22,500 bases of DNA from Paulinella micropora. Its lineage: Eukaryota; Cercozoa; Imbricatea; Euglyphida; Paulinellidae. The notes below the pieces were generated by a model. That model saw only the letters and a list, made by a program, of their open reading frames with translations, had not been told where the DNA came from and did not search any database. The DNA lies in NCBI GenBank assembly GCA_019918135.1, contig WBZZ01002714.1:80001-102500 (forward strand), given 5' to 3'. Both the position numbers and the translations under genes were made by a program. Below, piece by piece: positions 17,665-22,500 of this stretch (positions are counted from its first letter, which is position 1; each line of letters begins with the position of its first letter).

Positions 17665-18202
17665 GTATTGCAGCTTCCCAATTTTAACCGGAGTTTCATA
17701 CACGTCGGCATATCCAACCGGGGGGGGGGGGGGGGTGTTCTACAACAAAGGGATGACGAGGGGCGCTTGCGGCCGGTAATGTTGTTTGAGCCGGCGGATG
17801 ACGAGGGCGGAACAACAGTACTGCACACGGCAGAGGGAGGCATTGGCAATAGTATGGGGTTTCAAGAAACTGCGTGACTATCTGTGGGGGGCAAGGGGGT
17901 CAACGGTACGGTCGGATCACAACAACTTGCAGTGGTTAATGTTACAGGACCACACGGGGAGATTGGCGAGATGGCAGTTGGAGTTATCCGAATATGACTT
18001 CACGATTGAATTCATATCGGGTAAAGAGAACTATCGTGCGGACTACCAGTCGAGGGCTGGGGGTGCGCCGGAGGAGAGTGGAGCAAAGGGAAAGGAGGCG
18101 GAGACGGAGACAAACGCGGACGACAAGGGCGAGCGAACGGAACAGCAAACTCCTTCTGTTTTGCATTGCGGCCAGTATACGATGCGGGGAAGAGCGGTAT
18201 GA
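17665..18202 (+). pseudogene. Ty3/gypsy RNase H and post-RNase H region
   Basis: QLPNFNRSFIHVGISN (17671-17718), a run of Gly encoded by G(16) at 17720-17735 and VLQQRDDEGRLRPV give the start of RNase H, although the usual catalytic Asp of the tDAS motif is not visible (HVGIS). A frame change at ~17790 leads to REALAIVWGFKKLRDYLWG (~17831-17888), TVRSDHNNLQWL and YDFTIEFISGKENYRADYQSR (~17994-18055), a typical RNase H end. A Glu/Lys/Thr-rich linker follows to 18202. Confidence 0.82.
17720..17735. repeat. G(16) homopolymer inside RNase H
   Basis: 16 consecutive G encode a Gly run where RNase H normally has a few small residues; an expansion or a base-calling artefact that coincides with a frame change. 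Confidence 0.85.
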
Positions 18203-18640
18203 ACCTAACCAGGTTTCACTTCAGGACGGCAGCAGCGGTTTTGACGATCTTGGGGAAAATGGATTTGGAAGAGGAGGAGCAGAGGGCGAATTTCGACGAC
18301 TGGAAACCCATCAACGGTATGGATTATGTGACGGAGGTAGCGGAAATGCATAGAAATAGGAAGGAGGCGCAGAGGGAGGATGTGCGGTTTTACGAGGCGG
18401 CTCACGAACGACCAGTGGATTGTTGTGAGGAACACGGGTTGGAAGATGCGCGAAAGGGATACGAGGAGGAAATGTGGAAGGAGGCGATCCAGGGAGAGCA
18501 GACGGAGGACGAGATGAGGGATTCGAAACCTTTTCCGCGGCGAACCATTCCCATGTGGGGAATATTGTCATCCCTACGAAGGCGGAAGCGGCAGCAGGTC
18601 AAGCGGAGGCGAAGCCGGAACTCATGTTGAAGGACACAGA
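18166..18640 (+). pseudogene. Gypsy pol linker between RNase H and integrase
   Basis: An acidic, helical frame (GKMDLEEEEQRANFDDWKPI, VAEMHRNRKEAQREDVRF) that overlaps the downstream integrase frame by ~150 bp. Likely the long spacer seen in some gypsy pol proteins, frame-shifted at both ends. No separate function inferred. Confidence 0.45.
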
Positions 18641-19635
18641 TCCAAGCCGACTATCCTCGGAGCTGGAAAATAAGATGCGTACGGAAATCAAGTTTGCATC
18701 GGTGGATATGTTCCGCAAGTTCACAAGGGACAGTGAGGAGTGGAAGAGGTCCATTACACACCAGGAGAACCCGACGGGGATTTCGGTGGATGGGGATATA
18801 AAATGGCGGAAGGAGAAATATACTTATTCGGACGGGCTGATTTGGTATTTTTGGAGCGGGGCCAAGAACAAAGACGATCCGGAGCGGTGGGTGGTATGGG
18901 TGTCAGCAGAGTTACGGTACGCAATTCTGATAGGGGCACACAACTGCCCTTTGCAGAGTCACCCGGGGCTGGACAGGATGAGGTGGTCTATGACTCGACG
19001 GTTCTATTGGGATACTGGATAAGGGTATCAAAAGTTTCATTTCGGGATGTGGGCCATGCCAGAGGACGAAGACGATCTACGACGCGAATAAGGGGCTACT
19101 GGGGCAGTATGACATAACACGGGATATATTCGATACGATTCACATCGATTATGTAGGGCCTTTGCCGGAAGCGGGGGAGGGTCGATACATGTATATCCTC
19201 ACGATTATTGATCGGGCCTCTAACTATGTGATTGCGGTCCCCACGGCTGACGATACCAAGGAGACGACAGCCAAAGCACTGATTGATAACGTATTCAGCC
19301 GAATCGGGGTACCTCGGAAGATCATATCGGACAGGGGAAGCTCCTTTATTAATTGGGTGTCGAACGAGCTCAGTGCATACTACGGGTTTAGATGGGACTA
19401 CGTTACGGCATACAATCCTATGGCCAACGGGAAGTTAGAGAGGATGCATCGTACGTTAAAGGCATCCTTGAAGATCTATTGTCAGAACGGGCAAACCAAA
19501 TGGCCAGAGGCACTGCAAGCGTTTACCTTTTCGGTAAACAATCTGGGTTCTTCATCTTTGGGGGGCAGGGCTAGACTGTGCCCACATCAGATGGTGTTCG
19601 GCAAGGTCTTAACTACACCACAGGACGTGATGTAA
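18640..19635 (+). pseudogene. Ty3/gypsy integrase
   Basis: Zinc-binding N-terminal region: GLIWYFWSG, AILIGAHNCPLQSHPGLDRM and FYW at 18836-19020, then after a one-base shift at ~19020 SGCGPCQRTK (19050-19080), completing the HHCC set. Catalytic core: HIDYVGPL (Asp, ~19141), IISDRGSSF (Asp, ~19321) and NGKLERMHR (Glu, ~19438), all three acidic residues present. The frame ends at TAA 19633-19635 after TTPQDVM, but the same frame resumes immediately (HKALYQPLELMAV), so this is a nonsense change within pol. Confidence 0.88.
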
Positions 19636-20535
19636 CACAAGGCATTGTATCAGCCGTTGGAGCTGATGGCGGTGAGATTACGGGCTCTAGCGGAAGCGGA
19701 ACAAATCGTGACCAAGCACCGGGAGGCGGCAATGCGGACGGAGGATGAGAAGGGCCCACAGAAATATAAGCACGTGGAATTCAGGGAGGGGGATACAGTG
19801 CTGCTATACTGCCCAAACGTTCCAGTGGGGGTCTCAACAAAGCTCTACGAGAAGTGGCAGGGACCGTATCAGATTATGAAACAAACCGCGGCCTATAATT
19901 ATAAGATCAGACACCAGCGGACGAAAAAGGAACAGATAGTCCACGTTCGGCGACTGGTAAAGTTCTCGCCTTACTTGTTGAATTACGAAGCGGAGCAGGA
20001 TGCTTTGGAGCGGACAGCGGATCAATTTGGAAACCCACGGCCGTTGTTAACACGGACACAGCGGGCGGAGGAGATTGCAAGGCTGAGGGAGGAGTTGACG
20101 TTTGAACAGGATGAGGAGGAGAAGAAAAGGTTGCAAGACGCAATAACGGAACTGGAGACGGCTCTCTCATCACAGAAACAAAAGCGGGATGAGATAAAAC
20201 GGAGAGAGGAGTACAAGAAGCAGGAAGCGGAAGGAATACAAGGTGGGGGGATGGAAGCAAAGGGGAAAGGCGTGGGTGCAGAAGGGGGTCAAGAAAAGCG
20301 AGGTACAGGGGGACCATCGAAGCCGGAGGCACCGGAGGGGCATATGGGGATCAAAAACGAGCAAGGCCTATGGGTGGAAAAGGTGGCGGAGATTGATATG
20401 ATCAAGTGGAAGACGGGCAAGTTCTACTTGATGATGCCAGCGGAAAAGGAGGTAAGTGATGATACGCTGGATGACTTTTATGTCATGAGGGTTTTAAGTC
20501 AGGGGGGAACGTCACGAAGGCATGAAAGGGAATAA
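19636..20535 (+). pseudogene. Gypsy pol C-terminal tail (GPY/F-like module and coiled coil)
   Basis: Continues the integrase frame after the TAA. KLYEKWQGPYQIMKQ (19840-19884) and IVHVRRLVKFSPYLL (19936-19980) match the GPY/F-type module following gypsy integrases. Next is a helical stretch (RAEEIARLREELTFEQDEEE; 20065-20210) and a low-complexity Gly/Lys segment, then WKTGKFYLMMPAEKEVSDDT, which could be a small beta domain such as a divergent chromodomain-like fold, though no aromatic cage is evident. Ends at TAA 20533-20535. Confidence 0.7.
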
Positions 20536-20540
20536 CGCCG

Positions 20541-20894
20541 GTGATGCAATTTTGGAGGAGTAGTGACGAGGTAGTGGAGGAAAAGATGCGGCGGTTTGAT
20601 CCGGTTTTTCTGGAAAAGGCGGGGAAGAAGCGAGAAACGTGGGATGCCTCTATCAAGTTGGATGACGAGGATCATATCCCATACACCATTCAAACGAGAC
20701 CGCGGTTGGTGCTGAACGTGCCGTTCGATCTCACAGAAGAAAGGCGGATACCGGCACAAAGTTGGGACGAGATAGATGCGGAGGGCCTGCCTTTCGAGAT
20801 TATCGGCGCCCCACCAGCAGCCGTTGGGTCAAGAGGCAAGAAGCGGCCTACGACGGGTGGTCGGATGACACGGGCAAGAGGACGGGCACAATAG
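20541..20894 (+). CDS. Short basic-tailed frame after pol (probable continuation of the retroelement protein)
   Basis: About 117 codons, in a different frame from the tail and starting 6 bp after it, so likely the same protein after another shift. Has an acidic/amphipathic body (FWRSSDEVVEEKMRRFDPVF, IPAQSWDEIDAEGLPFEI) and a basic end (GKKRPTTGGRMTRARGRAQ). No family recognised. Confidence 0.4.
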   Translation: MMQFWRSSDEVVEEKMRRFDPVFLEKAGKKRETWDASIKLDDEDHIPYTIQTRPRLVLNVPFDLTEERRIPAQSWDEIDAEGLPFEIIGAPPAAVGSRGKKRPTTGGRMTRARGRAQ

Positions 20895-22190
20895 GGGGTG
20901 ATAAATGGATGACGAGTGAAAAGATAGAATAGGAATGGAGAAAGATGAAAGATGAAAAAGAAGATGAGAGAAGATGAGATGAGAAGAATACAAACTGCGG
21001 GTATGTAACTGGGTGATGACGGTACTACTGAATTGCGGGTATATGACGGGGTGATATTGGCTTCAATGACTTGCGGGAATATTAGGGGGTGATAACGGTA
21101 CAAATGATTTACGGGACTTTATAAGGGGGTGACGAGAATATGATAACATACGAGATCGAAGATGACTGAAGATCAGGGAGAGGGGAGCTGTATACTTTTA
21201 CTTTCACAGGTACGGTGACGGGCATGCGACATGAATTTTATACCAACAAGGTACAGTGTCACATTGTGACGACGCGGTTTATACAATGAATACATATACG
21301 AGGAGATTATTATACCATTCGGGCTCTCGGGTTATAGGAGTGTATAATATTATGTGACTTTACGGGGTGATAGGGGGAAATATCAAACTGACATATTATA
21401 TAACTCTAGGGGCTTGCGGGCAATAGAGGACTGTGGTCATATCGGACATAGCGGATATATCGGGAAATGAATGACATACATGTCTTATGCCTGATTGGCT
21501 TGGGGGAAACTGGGGAGCGGACTGGCACAAGACTTTATATTATTCCGCTCTGTGACGAGCGATGACATCGAACTTTATATATTCTTCTGATACCAGCGGA
21601 CACAAGGGGCATACGGGTCGAGCGGGGGACTAATGAATATTGACTAATCCAGTTTAGATAAAGAGAGGTAGAATAGCGAGGGAGAGGAAGACAGGGGATA
21701 ACAAATAGGGATAGTCAATAGGATGGATAGGGTAGTCGGGGTTAGATGGAATAGTAAGAGGATAGAATAGTGAGAGGGGACTCCGGAGGGGGCGCGGGGC
21801 AGAAATGAGAAAGATGAAAAAGAAAGATGACGAGAAGAACGAGGAAGAGGACAACGGGAAAGCGGCAATTCTGACACTCGGGTGAGGGGGACACCAGAGT
21901 GAGAATATTACACAGGGGGGCTGCGAAGGGGATCAAAGGGGGACATGGATCTTTTTGGGGGGAGAAGGGATGAAGTGATGAATAGATAGGAAGTATGTAT
22001 ATCATTCGTGTTATCAGCTCTCAGGTTTTTTTCAAGCATGGCGTTTCAGAGCTGGAGGGGCCTTGGCGGGGGTACCAAAGGTCCGGGGGAGCCTTTCCTT
22101 GCCTACGCTACCTCTGGGCTGGGCGTCCGGGACTACAGCGTACCGAGAGGGCACTATGAGACTACTAAAAGCCAGAAGTATCAATTTGGC
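20895..22190. other. Purine-rich non-coding region, possible 3' UTR/LTR of the retroelement
   Basis: No supported gene. Recurrent short words gggggtgat/ggggtgat (about 20894, 21050, 21086, 21126, 21365) and tgcggg(t/a)at appear. Strong G/A bias on the plus strand continues from pol. A paired LTR could not be found inside the window. Confidence 0.45.
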
Positions 22191-22430
22191 TTCAACACGT
22201 TGGATTCGGCGTGACCAAGACGGGGCGGCTTCAACACGTTGGATTCGGCGTGACCGAGACGGGGGCGGCTTCAACACGTTGGATTCGGCGTGACCGAGAC
22301 GGGGGCGGCTTCAACACCTTGGATTCGGCGTGACCGAGACGGGGGCGGCTTCAACGCCTTCAACTGGATTCGGCGTGACCGAGACGGGGGCGGCTTCAAC
22401 ACATGGGATCCGGCGTGACCGAGACGGCGG
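22191..22430 (+). repeat. 40-bp minisatellite, six copies
   Basis: Unit ttcaacac(g/c)ttggattcggc followed by gtgaccgagacgggggcggc. The fifth copy has a 5-6 bp insertion and the sixth is degenerate. GC-rich compared with the DNA to its left. Confidence 0.95.
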
Positions 22431-22500
22431 CTACTACGGGAATCGGCAGCAACGCATGAATGTCGATCGAGCGACGGCGCGGCTTGGGGAGCACCGGATC

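Larger units (their letters stand above)
16730..20535 (+). mobile_element. 5'-truncated, decayed Ty3/gypsy retrotransposon
   Basis: pol domains occur in Ty3/gypsy order: reverse transcriptase, RNase H, integrase, GPY/F-like tail. Gag and protease are absent upstream, and no 5' LTR was seen. At least five frame changes and two nonsense codons interrupt pol, so it is not autonomous. Three GCGGTAAATCG copies (16738, 16761, 16775) sit at its left edge. Confidence 0.85.

Noticed and set aside
1..22500. tRNA, rRNA or CRISPR array
   Set aside because: No cloverleaf-type conserved boxes, rRNA-like conserved blocks or regularly spaced repeat-spacer arrays were seen; the repeats present are microsatellites, minisatellites and coding repeats.

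Overview
The window is nuclear DNA from a eukaryote. Genes are split by short GT...AG introns, AATAAA-type polyadenylation signals follow stop codons, microsatellites are common, and a Ty3/gypsy retrotransposon is present. There are no bacterial-style operons and no recognisable tRNA or rRNA. I cannot name the lineage; a protist or alga is plausible. Most of the window is mobile-element sequence, and many of its reading frames are broken.

Layout: (1) 1-3772, plus strand: a multi-exon transposase/integrase with a D...DN...E (rve/IS30-like) core, followed in the same reading frame (after three consecutive TAG codons) by a broken ubiquitin-specific-protease-like (USP, peptidase C19) domain. (2) 3712-12123: an 8.4 kb block bounded by two ~645 bp inverted arms. 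It holds two divergently transcribed multi-exon genes whose 3' ends abut the arms. The minus-strand gene (7177-4464) encodes a ~820-codon protein with a long Lys/Glu repeat domain. The plus-strand gene (8151-11462) resembles the widespread, poorly characterised eukaryotic DUF7869-type putative transposase and carries a C-terminal SAP motif. GTGGCAA...TTGCCAC palindromes recur in both arms and in the divergent intergenic region. I read this block as a candidate large terminal-inverted-repeat DNA transposon, and it is the best candidate here for an undescribed system. (3) 12150-16480: host-like genes. These are a Lys/Glu-repeat protein (12427-13137), a small Ala/Pro-rich acidic-tailed protein (13972-14295) and an intact F-box/leucine-rich-repeat protein (14544-15755), with a thrice-repeated Ala-rich tail/3'UTR cassette around them. 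(4) 16730-20894: a 5'-truncated, frameshifted Ty3/gypsy pol (RT, RNase H, integrase, GPY/F-like tail) on the plus strand. (5) 20895-22500: purine-rich non-coding DNA ending in a 40-bp minisatellite.

How the genes may work together (inference): the SAP/DUF7869 protein would be the DNA-processing enzyme of the 8.4 kb element and the Lys/Glu-rich protein an accessory DNA-binding or architectural partner, both expressed from the ~970 bp divergent promoter region that shares palindromes with the arms. The rve-type transposase plus USP-like protease to the left may be part of a related or nested element, because the USP frame runs into the left arm and the right arm carries a matching USP-like C-terminus. 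The F-box/LRR gene is the largest clearly uninterrupted frame in the window. Its contrast with the many frameshifts in element genes argues for element decay, although indels at homopolymer runs leave assembly error open.
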